In this document: piece by piece, positions 1 to 45,412 of the stretch
Position numbering within the stretch: position 1 is the first letter of the stretch
Layout of the letters: the number at the start of each line of letters is the position of its first letter
Assembly: GCF_963259705.1 (NCBI RefSeq)
Contig: NC_081852.1
Coordinates: forward strand, 63,693,500-63,757,499
Source of the DNA: Myotis daubentonii
Taxonomy: Eukaryota; Chordata; Mammalia; Chiroptera; Vespertilionidae
DNA: 64,000 nt
Reading direction: 5' to 3'
Translations under genes and position numbers: made by a program
The notes under the pieces: model-generated
The model's database searches: none
Told to the model about the DNA's origin: nothing
What the model saw: only the letters and a program-made list of their open reading frames with translations

Positions 1-57
1 CCCGTCATCACGGCCTCATTCCGGACAGCGTCCGCCTTAGAGCCCGCGGTGCTGCCG

Positions 58-256
58 GCCGGGCTCGGTGCTGGAGCTTCGACCCAGGAGCCAGGAGGTC
101 ACGGTCTGCTCCCGGTCAGGGCACAGCCCGGGTTTGAGCTCGGCCCCCAGGGTAGGGCGTGCAGGAGGCAGCCGGTCCAGGGTTCTCTCTCATTGATGTT
201 GGTCCCTCCCTCTCCCTTCCTCTCTGACATCAATAAAGAAATACTTTCAAGAAAAG
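58..256 (+). mobile_element. Ves-type SINE
   Basis: It carries ACCCAGGAGCCAGGAGGTCA, GGCGTGCAGGAGGCAGCCGG, a CTCTCTC..CTTCCTCTCTGACATC pyrimidine part and an AATAAAG tail. The head is diverged. Confidence 0.8.
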
Positions 257-604
257 AATCTGAACGGCTCTTCTTGTGAGGCCACTGCATTGGCAGGGCT
301 CCCCGCCCTCGCTCTCTGTGGTCCTGATACAGCAGCCGCCCGGGGGCAGGAAGGCCGCCCCACCCACCGGATGGGAGCCCCGGGGCCGCGTCCAGTGGGA
401 GCCGGCAGGGACCGCGGGAGCCGGCCCAGCTGGGCCAGACAGGGGCAGAGGGGGCTGGAGGCCCAGCTGCCACAGAACCAGGCCCAGCCGGCCTTCCGGT
501 GTGGCCTCCAGCAGGCGACCCTAGGAACCGGCCTCCGCCTGGCAGGACCCCCTGTGACACACAACAGGGGCCTCAGACACGACCAGCAGCACGTGTTGCT
601 CCCG

Positions 605-765
605 TTTGGCACTTTGGCACATGGAGGGGTCGCCTCCTGCACACCCCCAACCAGGGCCGGGGTCAGACTGCACCGGAGGGACGTGCCCTTGACCCGAATC
701 AAACCCAGGGCCCTGCAGTCCACAGGCCGACACTCTATCCACTGAGCAACACCAGCCAGGACCAA
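605..765 (-). mobile_element. Ves-type SINE, 3'-truncated
   Basis: The minus strand reads CTGGCTGGTGTTGCTCAGTGGATAGAG, with the tRNA-like box GGGTTTGATTC and then GTCAAGGGCACG. The pyrimidine part is absent. Confidence 0.8.
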
Positions 766-852
766 CAACACTTGTTTCAAAGCAGGCATCGCTCTCCGAG
801 CCCGCACCCCACTGTCCTCTCAGATGCCAGCGGCAGAGGGCGAGAAGCCACA

Positions 853-982
853 TGGAGGGGAGACGCCAGGTTGGGGGGAGATGCCAGGTAGGGGGGGGAG
901 ACGCCAGGTGGAGGGGAGACGCCAGGTGGAGGGGAGACGCCAGGTGGAGGGGAGACGTCAGGTGCAGGGGAAGACGCCAGGT
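853..982. repeat. 17-base minisatellite
   Basis: GGGGAGACGCCAGGTGGA-type units, about seven copies. Confidence 0.9.
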
Positions 983-1849
983 GGAGGGGGAAGACGCTGT
1001 GGGGTTAGGAGGGGGTCCTCAGCTCCAGCCTGCCTGTCAAGCACACCACCCAAATGGCGGAGTGGGGTCCCCCAGCCTGCTCCCCAGGGCCCTGGGCAGT
1101 CCTGCCCGCTGACCGCCCTGCAGCCACAGTGGAGCCTACCTGCCCAACCGCACAAGCCTCCTTACGCCGCGTCTGCCTCACCTGTCACACGTCACAGGAG
1201 CCTGGAACCTGGGCCGGCCCCTTCGCGCCCCCCCCCGCCCCCGTCCCCCTGGCTCCCCCCACCCCCAACCTCAGGAGGGCTCTGGCCGCAGTGGCACTTG
1301 CCCACGTGGGCCCAGCACCCCCAGGCCATCAGAGCGCCACGCCCACGGCTCAGACCTCCTGGGGGTGGTGGCCGTGCCCCACGCAGGAGCCTGTGGCGGG
1401 AGCAAGATGCGTGTTTCTGGCCTCGGTTACTTCACGCGTCAGAGGATAAACCCGGCACCCACCTTGGCGGATCTGAACGGAACGGCGTCGGCCACCTGGC
1501 GGCTCCCGGCAGATGCAGCCGCTGGACTGTCCTCAGAGCCCAGCACAGGGGCAGGCTCATGGCAACCTCGCGGTGAACCCTCCGACGCCAGCGAGGGGCC
1601 ATCACTGTGATCCCCGTTCTAACCAGGGGAAGCTGAGGCTCCAGGACCTTCGTGTAACGTCGGTGATGCTGGGTGTTAATTGCTCACCAGGTGCCCCGTA
1701 TTGACCCCTTCAAACCCCAGCAGCCGCGGGGGGGGGGGGGGGGCAGTGCTGTGATTATCACCTGTTAGAGGTGGGAAAGGGCCCACAGCCAGCAACATGC
1801 AGGCAGCAGAGTTGGACTCGAGTCCATCCTGCTCCTAAGCCATGCTCCT

Positions 1850-1940
1850 AAAGGAGGAGGAGGGGGAGGGGGTATGGGGGGAGGGGGAGGGGGAGGAGGG
1901 GGAGGGGCAGGGGGAGGGGGATATGGTGGGAGGGGGAGAA
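1850..1940. repeat. Purine-rich GGGGGAGG tract
   Basis: Irregular GGGGGAGG and GAGGAGGGG units, nearly all purine on the plus strand. Confidence 0.85.
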
Positions 1941-2703
1941 GGTACACATGTCCCGGGAGGTCCCGTGAAAGCCGCGAGGATGAGTGTGGGTGCACCATCC
2001 CCGTGCAGCCCCCACAAGGCCCAGGGCCCCGCAGGTCAGCGCAGCCACGTAACCAAACGCATCAGGCGCCCACCAGGTGCGGAGCTGCCGCGCCTGAGGC
2101 TTGGACGTCACCGCACTCGCAGGCACATCTCTGGCCCAAGATCCCTGGACGCCGGATGTTGCCGAGTGTTTACAGGGACCCAGGCCAGTCGCCCGCGGAC
2201 CGACTCCTTCCAGACCAACCATCTGCCGCCTCGGGAGCCATGACAGGCCGAGAAAGACAGGCTCGGCCGGCTGACTGCGCCCCCCCTCGTGCATCCTCCC
2301 CCCCATCCTCCCAGCCGGGACCACCCGGGGAGCAGCCACGGGTAAAACAGCTGTGGGTGCAGCCTGGCGCCACAGGCCACTCTGAGTCACCCCCTTTCAC
2401 GGAAGGAGGGAAGGCCAACCCCACACCAGGAGGACTTCCGGCTCCTTCCGGCTCTCCAGTCAGCTGAGCGCAGCGCAAGGACGAGCCGCCCAGCTGCCTC
2501 GGGTCAGCACTGACGAGGCCGCTGCCTAATCGTCCTCCCACCTTTCGGTTGGGCCTGGGCCCCTGAACCTCTCAGCCCGAGCCCCTCTGACCCTGACTCT
2601 CCGGGAGCCGGTTCCCTCTGCTCTGGGTGGACCTGGCCCCCTGGTGTGGCGGCCGCGGGGGCTCGAGCCTGGGCTTGCTTCCAAGCTCAAATGTTCTCTG
2701 GTT

Positions 2704-2921
2704 TTGTTTTTTAATATATTTTATTGATTCCAGAGTGGAAGGGAGAGAGGAAGGGAGAGAGAAACATCAATGATGAGAGAGAATCATGGATCGGCTGCCT
2801 CCTGCATGCCCCCTACTGGAGATGGAGCCCACAACCCGGGCCTGAGCCCTGACCACGCCCTGAACCCTGACCCCCTGCCTCGCAGGCCGATGCTCAGCCC
2901 CTAAGCCACGCCGGTGGGTCA
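2704..2921 (-). mobile_element. Ves-type SINE
   Basis: The T-rich tail comes first in plus reading, then GATTCCAGAG..GAGAGAAACATCAATGATGAG and GGCTGCCTCCTGCATG. The head near 2915 is diverged. Confidence 0.85.
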
Positions 2922-3221
2922 AGCTCAAGCTTTGCAACAGGCTTCCTGGGCCCAGCTTCCCGAGCTCCTGCAGCCTCCCCTGGAGACAGAGGTGCCTGGA
3001 GCTGCCGAGGCTGGGTCCCCTCAAGGGCACTTTGGGGGGAGCCCTGCTCTGCACCCCCAGGCTGACGGTCTGCTTTCTAGTCCAGAGCCCAGGACAACTA
3101 GAATCGGCGTCACCCTGTGCGTCCTGGGACATGGGCAGGGCCGTTCGGGGTCGAGTCCTGTCTCCTAAGTGTCTCCCTTTCAAAGGGGCACCTGGCCGGG
3201 CCCTGGCCTGTGCCCTCAACA

Positions 3222-3390
3222 GTCGCGGTTCAGTTCTGGGTCAAGGGCACAAACCTGGGCACGTGTAGGAGGCAACCAGTGGATGTCTCTCTCACATCGA
3301 TGATTCTCCCTCCCTCCCTCTCCTTTCCACTGTCTGAAAAGCAATGGAAAAAATATCCTCGGGTGAGGATTAACCAAAAAAAAAAAGGAA
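3222..3390 (+). mobile_element. Ves-type SINE, 5'-truncated
   Basis: It belongs to the subtype ending ATCCTCGGGTGAGGATTAAC plus A-run, with GTGTAGGAGGCAACCAGTGGATG upstream. Confidence 0.8.
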
Positions 3391-3767
3391 AGAGAGCTGG
3401 CTTCCTGACTGAGCTCGGAGTGAGGGCCGGGGGGCCCGCACCGCATCCGCCCGCGCTGAGCCCCGCCTGGCGCAGAGCAGGCCTCGGAACCCTCCACTGA
3501 CCGGTGGCTGGCGTGGGAGGCCGAGGGGCTCTTTTTGCTTGAAAAGACCCGATGCGAGCGCAGCCGTCCTCACGTCTGATCCCGCGGGCCAGGGCGGCGG
3601 AGGCAGCGGTTCGTGCCCAGCGAGCCCGCGGGGACTGGAACACCCCGCTACGATTCCGGGCGACCCTGTGTGGACGGTGCGGTTTCAGGAGGAGCCCCCG
3701 GCAGGACCATCACCTCCCGACACCCCGCCGGCGGCCGGGAGGGAAGGAAGAGACGCACGCCAGGGCG

Positions 3768-4211
3768 CAGAGCATGAAGAAGAACTTTAATAGCTGCGTC
3801 GGTCACTCGCCTGGTCCCGCGGTCCTGAAGCCACGGCCACCCGCCCGCGGTCCCGCCGCGCCTCCTCCGGGTGCTGACATGGAGGACAGCACGCACGTGC
3901 GGCTCCCGGGCCGCCCTCTCATCCACGCGGACCATCGACGGCCTTCCTGGCACCAGGACGCTGAGCAGGTAGAGAGGCGACCCCGGTGACGCTCGAAGCA
4001 GGCACGGCCCAAGCGGCAAGAGGAAGGGCGCGGCGTGCACGCGGGCGGGAGGCGGGTCCCACGCGGGCATCGGCGTGGCCTGCGAACACCCAGGAGGCGT
4101 GGGCCGCCCGCGTCCCGGCCGAGCCAGCAGCAGGGTGGCCCCGGCCCGGCCCGGCACCGCGTCGGGCGCGGAGGGTCTGTGAGGAGCACGCGCCGCTCCC
4201 GCTCCCGCCGG
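3768..4211 (-). other. HTRA1: HTRA1 3' UTR
   Basis: About 440 GC-rich bases lie between the TAG stop and the predicted poly(A) site, with no SINE inside. The 3' limit is inferred from the ATTAAA signal at 3791-3786. Confidence 0.75.
3786..3791 (-). terminator. HTRA1: HTRA1 polyadenylation signal ATTAAA
   Basis: On the minus strand ATTAAAGTTCTTCTTCATGC follows the stop codon by about 420 bases. ATTAAA is the commonest variant of AATAAA. Cleavage is expected roughly 15-25 bases further, near 3770. Confidence 0.7.
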
Positions 4212-37578
<33,367 letters not shown>

Positions 37579-38572
37579 GGCGGCTCCGGCTCCGGCTCCG
37601 ACGGCGGCGGGAGAGGCTGAGAGCGGCGCCTGCGGACGCGAGGGACGGCGGTGCGAGTGCGCGGCCCGGCCCACTGGTGCGCGGCGAGGAGCCGCCTGGG
37701 GACGGGCAGGGCGCCCGGGACTGGGGGGGGGGGGGGGGGGCGGGGCGGGGGCTGGACGGGACCGCCCGCAGCGGGGGGGGGGGGCGGGGGGGGGGCGAGC
37801 GGGGCGGGCCGCTCCCCGGGCCTGTCTCCGGGTCTGCGGGTCCCACTTACTCTCCTTTGCGGGTCGCCCACCGCGACTCGCCGGAAACTAGAAGGAGACT
37901 CTGCAAAGCGCACCCTGAGCCCCGCGCGGCCTCGGGAGGTTCCCGCAAAAGGCCAAGCGGGACCGCCTGCCGCGGGGCGGGGCGGGGCGGGAGGTGGCGG
38001 CGCGGGGCTGGGGCGCGGGGCCAGGGCGCGGGGCCGGGGCGGCGGCTCGGAGGCGGGCGAGCACCCTCTGGAGCTGCCCGGCGCGCCCACCCCGGCGCCC
38101 TGGCCCCGAGCACCGTGCAGAGGGCGGCGCCGCGGGCCTGGCAGGGAGCTCACGGCCCCTCCGTTAACTGAGTGACAGCCTAGAGGAGCGATTAGAGTTT
38201 CATCACGTGCGTCCGATTCCTTCTCCAGCAGAATCGACAGGAAGGAGGTGGGAGACTCTGGGGGGGGACAGGGGGGCAGAGGGCTGGGCTGGTGAGTCTT
38301 CACCCTCAAGATGATTTATAAACACTGTTGTTTTTAAATAAAATGGCTCGCCTTTGCTCTTCCACTTAAGTATCTGGTGTGTCTTTGGGGACAGACGTGA
38401 GTCACTGGGGGGGGCAGAGGTGACCTTGGAGGAGGGTCCCCAAACGGGGCGCCCCCAGGCCGCATGGGGCAGGTGGGCCAAGCTCCAGGCGCTGGAGTCC
38501 CATGAAGAATAGGAAATCGGGCCTGTGGTCGATCTTTCTGCCCTAACATCTCCGCACCTAGAAACAGTGCTG

Positions 38573-38781
38573 CTTGTTTTAATAGATTTGTATGGATTTC
38601 AGAGACGAGGGGGGAGGGAGAGAGAAACATCAATGATGAGAGAGAATCGCAGATCGGCTGCCTCCTGCACACCCCCCACTGGGGATCCAGCCCGGAACTG
38701 GGCCTGTGCCCTGACCTGGAATGAACCCTGACCTCCTGGTTCATAGGTCAGCGCTCACCACTGAGCCACGCGGCTGGGCTC
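38573..38781 (-). mobile_element. Ves-type SINE upstream of HTRA1
   Basis: Full-length minus-strand copy about 1 kb upstream of the HTRA1 ATG. Confidence 0.9.
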
Positions 38782-38989
38782 CACCCTGTTTCTGTGCAGC
38801 TGGGCTGAGTGAGGCCTGAGCGCTCGCAGCCCTCACGCGGCTCAGGTGCTGCTGACCGCTGGCCTGGGCACCCCTCTGGGTAACGGACCAAGCGTGTCCC
38901 TGACGGGTCCTGTCCCTTCTCGGCTCCCACTCTGGGTGGTGCCTGGGGGAGAGGCCAGGCTCCCGGGCGCCTGCAGAGACCCCCAGGGC

Positions 38990-39305
38990 AAGTCTGGGAC
39001 TCAGTTCCGTAAATGACAGAATCCGGTCGGCGCCGGTGTTCTGACTGGGTCACTTCACTGCGGCTGGGTGAGGGGGTGGGCGGGTGGTGTTGTCTAAAGA
39101 AGATGCTGAAGAATTTAGAGGTCCATGTCCTCCGCGTTTCCTTTCATTCTTGAATGTTCCGAGGTTGAGAGTGATGAAGCAGGTGTGGTTCAGATGTAGG
39201 GAAACGGGGTGAAGGGTAATGAGAGTTTGGTACTGGCTGCGCAACTTTTCTCTAAACCTAAACTGATTTCAAAATTAAAAGCAAAAAACTTTTCAAAAGG
39301 AAAAA
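38990..39305 (+). mobile_element. Old L1 3' end fragment
   Basis: TTTCTCTAAACCTAAACTGATTTCAAAATTAAAAG resembles the terminal bases of L1M elements. Heavily decayed. Confidence 0.35.
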
Positions 39306-39308
39306 TTA

Positions 39309-39462
39309 GGCCTGGCCAGCGTGGCTCATTGGTTGAGCGTTGTCCTTGCACCAAATATCGCCAATTCGATTCCCGGTTGGGGCGTGTACGGGAGGCAACT
39401 GATCAGTTTCTCTCTCCCTCACTCCCTCTCTCTCTAAAAAATAATCAATTAAAACATTTTTA
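39309..39462 (+). mobile_element. Ves-type SINE, internally shortened
   Basis: GCCTGGCCAGCGTGGCTCAT then GGCGTGTACGGGAGGCAACT and a short CT-rich end; the middle is deleted. Confidence 0.8.
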
Positions 39463-39489
39463 ATAATTAGTATTTTTTAAAGGAAAAAA

Positions 39490-39999
39490 ATACCCTATCA
39501 ATGAATCAAAAACTTAGAGGAGCCGAGGAGGCCCCCGGGGCCACGCGATCCATCGTCGACAAAGCAGGACCACAAGGAGACAGCACTTCACACCAGGTCT
39601 CTGGCCGGAACCACAGACCAGGGAGAAGCAGAGGTGACAGGATGGGGAGGACGGAACACGGTGCGGCCACTCGAACAGCCATCTGGCCAGTCCTCAAATA
39701 CAGTCCCCATGTGACCCCGCAGTCCTGCGCCTCGGCCGAGAGACGCCAAACCACGTGACCACACAGAACCGTGCTCAGATGCTCACAGCAGCATCCCCCC
39801 CCCCCCAAGGCGGCAGTGCCCCCACGTCCAGCGGCCGTGCCCTATCTGTGCAGCGGACGGTTACTCAGCCGGGAAAACGGGTGACGTGCTGGTAGTGCCC
39901 CAGCGTGGCGACCTCAGAAACATCACCTCAGAGGAAGAAGCCAGGCACAAAGACCCCAGACCCATGACGCCATTCACATGAAATGTCTGGGCCGGAGAA

Positions 40000-40047
<48 letters not shown>

Positions 40048-40124
40048 GGGGGGAGGGAGAGGGAGAGAGAGAGGGAGAGAGAGAGATGGAGAGGGAGAGG
40101 GAGAGAGAGAGGGAGAGGGAGAGG

Positions 40125-40155
<31 letters not shown>

Positions 40156-40430
40156 AGGGAGAGGGAGAGAGAGAGGGAGAGAGAGAGATGGAGAGGGAGA
40201 GAGAGAGAGAGGGAGAGGGAGGAGACTGGTAGCTGCTTAGGGTGGGGGTGAGGGCAGAGAGGCAGTCGCTACAGGGTGGGGCTCTTTCTAAGGTGATGAA
40301 ATGTCTGAAATTGGTTGTGGTGGTGGGCGCAGGTGTGTGTGAGTACACTGAAAACCTCCGCGTGTGTGCATTTCCACAGTGAATTGCATGGTCTCTGAAT
40401 TACATCTCAATTAAAAAAACAAACCAACAA
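39490..40430 (+). mobile_element. Old L1 3' UTR with GA-rich expansion
   Basis: Phrases such as GAAGCCAGGCACAAAGACC, CATTCACATGAAATGTCTGG, GGTGATGAAATGTCTGAAAT and GAATTACATCTCAATTAAAA occur in the order found in mammalian L1M 3' ends. A (GA)n/GGGAGA tract of about 220 bases (40000-40225) has grown inside. Confidence 0.65.
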
Positions 40431-41552
40431 ACCCCTAGGCGGTGCCAGGGTTCCAGGGACCCCAGAGCCCCAGGCTGAGCCCACTGGCGGCGCTGCCTTG
40501 TCGTGACGTCATGTGGGTGTGTTTACACGCCTGTTATTCCCCGGCCAGGGTGACGCCTCAGAGACCCAGACCCCGGCTGGGAATTCCATCTGCAACGCCC
40601 AGCCCTTCAACCAGCCCGTCTGTTCCGATGAACTGATGAACTCCGGTCGCCGGCCCAGGGGCTGGGCGTGGCCTGGAGCCCGGAGCCTGACTAGCCCGCT
40701 GTGCCCCCCCCCCCCTGCCCACGGCGGGCACCGGGCACCGGCCGCCTCTTGGTCCAGGTAGGACCTCGCAGCGGGAGCAGGTACAGCTTTCAGGTTAATC
40801 CACGTTTATCTTGATTTTTATTTCCTTTCTTCCCTGAAATTGGTCCCAGGGCGCCAGGCGCTCTCCCGGAGGAGAGGGGTAGGGTGTGGTCTCTGCCGCC
40901 CACGGCGATGGCTGGGCGCCAGGGCTGCAGTAGCTGACGGGACCTCCGGGTCCGGAGCCAGCACCAGCCGGGGTCACGCTGGGCAGGGCTGGCTTCGAGG
41001 TGGTTCTGGGCCTGGGGCTAAACCCCCGGAGGCCTGGGCGTTATCTCGGACTGAAACTGTCTCTGTGACCCACAGGCCCCAGGCTCCTCCCCAGATGACC
41101 GGGTGCTGATTAGGACTGTGGCCCTGAGGCTGGACCCCTAAGTGCAGGGGAGAGGGAGGTGGCTGAGTCAGGGTGCCGGGTGGGGCCAGGCTGAGTCACA
41201 AGAAAGGAGGAAAGGTCACGGTCAAGACGTGAGCAGACGTGAGCAGCGATGAGCACTGCAGAGCCGCTGTCCGCGGGCAGCCCTTGGCCGCGGTGGGGAA
41301 CTGGATGCGGCCTCGCTCCTGCTGGGGAAACGCTGGCCGGGGCCCAGCCATGCGTCTGCGGCAGCAGCTAATGCCTGTTCCACCCGCAGCTTAAGGACAA
41401 GATGGACCCAGGCCAAGCTGCAGTGTCAGCACAAACCCCAGGACAAGGGAAGCCGGGCCCCAGCGGGTTCGAGTCAGCCCCTCCCTGGGCTCGGGGACCC
41501 AAGGCCACGGCGGGGAAGCTGCAGCGCCAGGACCCGGTCCCAGGGCCTGAGG

Positions 41553-41600
41553 CCACGGGGGGACCACGGAGGGGACCACGGAGGGGACCACGGAGGGAGC
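41553..41600. repeat. 15-base triplication
   Basis: GGGGACCACGGAG repeated three times in 15-base steps. Confidence 0.85.
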
Positions 41601-41631
41601 TGGGGTTGGAAAACTGCCTCAGGGCTTGAGG

Positions 41632-42195
41632 GCAAAGGGGCCACGTGCTCACCGGGCTGACTCAGGAGGCCTACGTGAGGCCTTGCAAAGCGGAGACCTA
41701 AAGTGGCTGCAAAGGGCCCGACGGGAAAACCTCTCATTAAAGGGCCGTCTGTGGTGGAGAGTCACGTCCGCGGCCGGTGTCCTCCCCGGCAAGGTCAGCC
41801 TCGCCCGCACTGAGCCTGTGTCTGCGTCTGAGATAACGCCCGTGAAACGGTCACCTGTGCTTCCTTCTCTGGACCCTCAGGGCACAAACGGCGCCAGGGC
41901 GGAGGCACAGACGCCCTCGTGGTTCAGTCCCGTGCTCACTGCTGACTGCTAGCCGTCGGCACCCACCGGAGTGAAGGAGCTGCGTCCGAATTTTCCTTCC
42001 CCCTTCGCTTTCTCCCGCCTCCCTCAGCTGTCACCGGTGGGTTTCGTTAACCCCCTGGCGTCTCCCCTTTAGATGTAATGGTTAAAAGGGGAAAACCCGC
42101 GTTCCCCGGAGCGCTGCTTCCACGGAGATCCTGCTTCCCGCACTTGTCCACCGTTCGGCTCAAATAAACTCACAAAATTCTCCACAGGTTTGAAT
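41632..42195 (+). repeat. LTR-like segment, copy 1
   Basis: It shares order and wording with 43976-44553: AAAGGGGCCAC, GTCACGTCC..GGCCGGTGTCC, ACCGGTGGGTTTC, GATCCTGCTTCCCG and a poly(A)-like GGCTCAAATAAAC. This order, with an AATAAA near the 3' end, suggests an old retroviral LTR. No gag or pol was seen. Confidence 0.45.
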
Positions 42196-42727
42196 GCCTC
42201 CTCCTTGAACAGAGTCCACTCAGGGGCTCACAACCTGATGTTTTTCACGTGAAAATAATTTGCAGGGAGACGGAGAAACAGGGCGGAATAGAAACACTCT
42301 CAGAAATTATAAGTGACAATATCGGGGAGTCAGGGGGCTTCCCGGAGGCGGGGCTGGGCCGTGACCTCTGAGTCCCCGGAGGCCAGGAATCCCCAAAAGG
42401 ATGGGGGGGGCGGGGCTCCCTGCCCCCACGGTGAGCAGCGTTCTCGCTTCTCAGGGAACACAGGCCACTCAGCGCGTTCTCCCTTCTCCGCAGTCACTGC
42501 TGCAGGACAGGCCCCGGGCACTCGTGTCCCTTGCAGCACCAGCCACGTGACAAAACCTGACCGTTAATGCCAGGAGGGCTCCTGCTGGAAAAGGGGACAC
42601 GCCCTCCCGGCCAGACAGCGGCGGCCACAGGACTCGCCGGCCTGCGGCACGGCCGGGGCTCAGCTTAAACTGTTTATGCGGAGTGGGCACCTCTCCAGGT
42701 CCCCGATACGTGCCTGTCCATCTAGAA

Positions 42728-42939
42728 CAGCGGTTCTCAACCTGTGGGTCGCGACCCCTTTGGCGGTCGAACGACCCTTTCACAGGTGTCGCCTAAGACC
42801 ATCCTGCATATCAGATATTTACATGACGATTCATCACAGTAGCAACATGACAGTGATGAAGTAGCCACGAAAATAATTGTATGGTTGGGTCACAACGTGA
42901 GGAGCTGTGTTTAAAGGGCCAGAAGGTTGAGAACCACTG
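42728..42939 (+). mobile_element. SPIN-like non-autonomous hAT element
   Basis: Ends CAGCGGTTCTCAACCTG and (inverted) CAGTGGTTCTCAACCTT are near-perfect terminal inverted repeats. Flanks ATCTAGAA and ACCTAGAA form an 8-base duplication with one mismatch and a central TA, as expected of Buster-type hATs. The interior matches the SPIN short element as I recall it. Confidence 0.88.
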
Positions 42940-42955
42940 ACCTAGAAGACTATCA

Positions 42956-43180
42956 AGCCCTGGCTGGTGTTGCTCAGTAGATAGAGCGTCAGCCTGAGGA
43001 CTGAAGGATCCCGGGTTCGATTCCCCATCAGGGTACGTGCCCAGGTTGAGGGCTCGATTCCCAGCGCGGGGCGGGCATGAGGCAGCCGATCCATGATTCT
43101 CTCTCATCTTTGATGCCTCTCTCTCTCCCTTTCCATTTCTCTCCAAAGTCAATAAAAATATATTTTTTAAAAAAGAACTA
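42956..43180 (+). mobile_element. Ves-type SINE between the LTR-like segments
   Basis: Full-length, starting 17 bases after the SPIN element's end; good B-box GGGTTCGATTCC. Confidence 0.9.
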
Positions 43181-43975
43181 CTTAACAAAAACAAAAACAA
43201 AAAAGATGCCGACCTCGGCCACAACTCCCCACCATGATCCGCTTCTCGTCACAAATGATGCTGGACCACCCCACGTGTCCGCCTCTGAGTTTGCAAGGCC
43301 GCCAGGGCCGGCAGCCTCCTCGGAGCTGGTCAGGCGTGGTGTGTGGCCCCGTTCCGTCCACGCTGACCACGCTGACCACGCAGGCCAAGAGCGTGGCCTC
43401 GGCCGCCCACAGCAGCGGCTGCCACACTGTGCCCCACGCAGGAGTGGCCGTCCCCCTCCCACCCCCGGGTCTCACGTGGCTTCCCGCCTTGTTTACGCCT
43501 CCGGAATCCACGGAGAGCTGGATTGGGCTGCTTCCCTGCCTAACGTTTCCCGCATCTTGAAGATGTTGCTCCTTAAAGGGCCGGCGTGGAGGGAGCCGAA
43601 GCTCACACTGAGCTCCAGTCCAAGGAGCCGGTGAGAGGCCGGGCAGGGAGAGAGCTGGGGCATCGGGCTGTGTTGGGGGGAAGCGGGGGGGGGGGCGGGG
43701 GGGGAAGGTAGCCCCTCAGAGAGAGCGGCTTCTTCAGGGAACGGAACGGGGCGGAGTGGGAAGGCAAAGGGGACGGCCCGGCTTTGGGTGGGAGGCGCAG
43801 GGGAGGAGGGCACAGGGGAGGAGGGCAGGGCGGCGGGAAGCCTGACCCAGCACCGAGCGGCCCTGGATGGAGCAGGAGTCACGGTCACGGCAGCGCTGGA
43901 TCCCAGGTTCTTGCTAAGAAACCGCACGCTGCGCCCCGAATTCCGGTTCTTCCAAGACTCGGAAGACGGTGGACG

Positions 43976-44553
43976 AAAAGGGGCCACACGCTGACCTGGG
44001 AGCTCAGGGGAGGCCTGCGCGGCCCTGCCAACCCAGAGCCCTCAGGGGGCCGCGGAGGATGGTGCGGAATAAAAGCTTCAACAACAAGGAGCTCGGGGGG
44101 CAGTCACGTCCCAGGCCGGTGTCCGGGACAGCGATCGGCGTCTACCTGTCCTGAGTGTTGTCTTTTGCATCTCAGGTAAGCCCGGCGGAGGGCCGGGGTC
44201 ACGGGGAACGGCCCTTCTCCCGACCCCTCGGGCACAGCAAGTGGCAGGAGGGAGCCCACACGTTCGCTCCCTCCTGTTCTTGTCGTGTTACCTGGACGGT
44301 GAGCTGTGCTGCGCCCACCTGTGTAAGGAAGCAGGTGCCCAGCATGTCACTCACCCAATCCCAGCGGCCCCCTGGGCTTTCTGCGCCTCCTCGTCTACCG
44401 GCGATGGGTTTCCCGTGCCCCCTTCTGTCTCCTCCTCGGACTGTGACGTGTGAGAAGCTGCATCACCGGGGCACTCACTGTCCCTGGATCCTGCTTCCCG
44501 GCCATGGCCCACCGTTTGGCTCAGATAAACGCACACACTTTACAGGTGTGCAT
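43976..44553 (+). repeat. LTR-like segment, copy 2
   Basis: Direct-orientation partner of the 41.6 kb segment, about 2.34 kb away. It also has GGAATAAAAGCTTCAACAAC near its start and GGCTCAGATAAACGCACACA near its end. The sequence between the copies contains a SPIN element and a SINE but no viral gene. Confidence 0.45.
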
Positions 44554-45412
44554 GGTTTGTACTTCATCACCATCAGGTGAACACAGGCTGTGGCCGCCTG
44601 GGCAGGAGGAGTGGCCACGTGACCAGGCGGGAGCATAATTCCGATTCCTTTCCAAAAGCTGAAGAAAACGGTCCAGACTCCTTCGGCGAAGCTGGAACAA
44701 AACCACAAGAGCGACGAAGACGCGAACCCCCAGAACCGAAAGTACAGGCCTGCCCCCTTGATGCAGGAACCCCAATAAAATGACAGCAAACACCCAGCAG
44801 CAACTTAAAAAGCAGCCGGCGTTTTTCCCAGAAACCGCACGACAGTTAAATATTAGAAAATCAATGAGCCCGATTCGCCGGATGAGTCGTCCGGGGCGGG
44901 GACGGTTCCCACAGACGCCGCGTTCCCGGGACCAGCACCTGCGCCCAGGTGGCTCACCTGCGCGCCTGCCCTGCTCCCCACAGCAGCGCCCCCCGGGACC
45001 AGGTCCCCCTCCCGGGACGCCGGGGCCTCCTGCTGCGGGGCTGAGCCGCATCCCTTGCTCCTCCGCACCCCCGTCTTCCCAGCGGGCTCAGCCCCGTCTC
45101 CCCACGCGCCGCTCAGGGCCGTGTCCTCTGCTGGGACCGAGGCAGGGGCCATCTCCACTGCTGCGCCCCCCACCCCACCGCACCCTCCGCGACGGCCCCC
45201 CACGGGCACCCATGCAGACCCCGCCCACTCGGGCCCGAGGCCACGCCCTCTGCAGGTGCGGGTGGTTCCAGCGCCCCCCCACCTCCCGCACCCGAGTCCT
45301 GGACGGGTGGGTCATCCCCGCACTAAATGCCCCGCCTTCCGCCTTCGGAGATCTTGCTTCTGCTGCCGCCACTGCCCCTTCTCTGCTCCCACCGCTGCTG
45401 CTGACCCCTGGA

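Larger units (their letters stand above)
1..3767. other. Region downstream of HTRA1
   Basis: No exon was supported. It holds four SINE copies or pieces, a 17-base tandem repeat at 853-982, a G-run at 1730-1743 and a GGGGGAGG-type purine tract at 1850-1940. In human the next gene on this side is DMBT1, which is not seen here. Confidence 0.7.
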
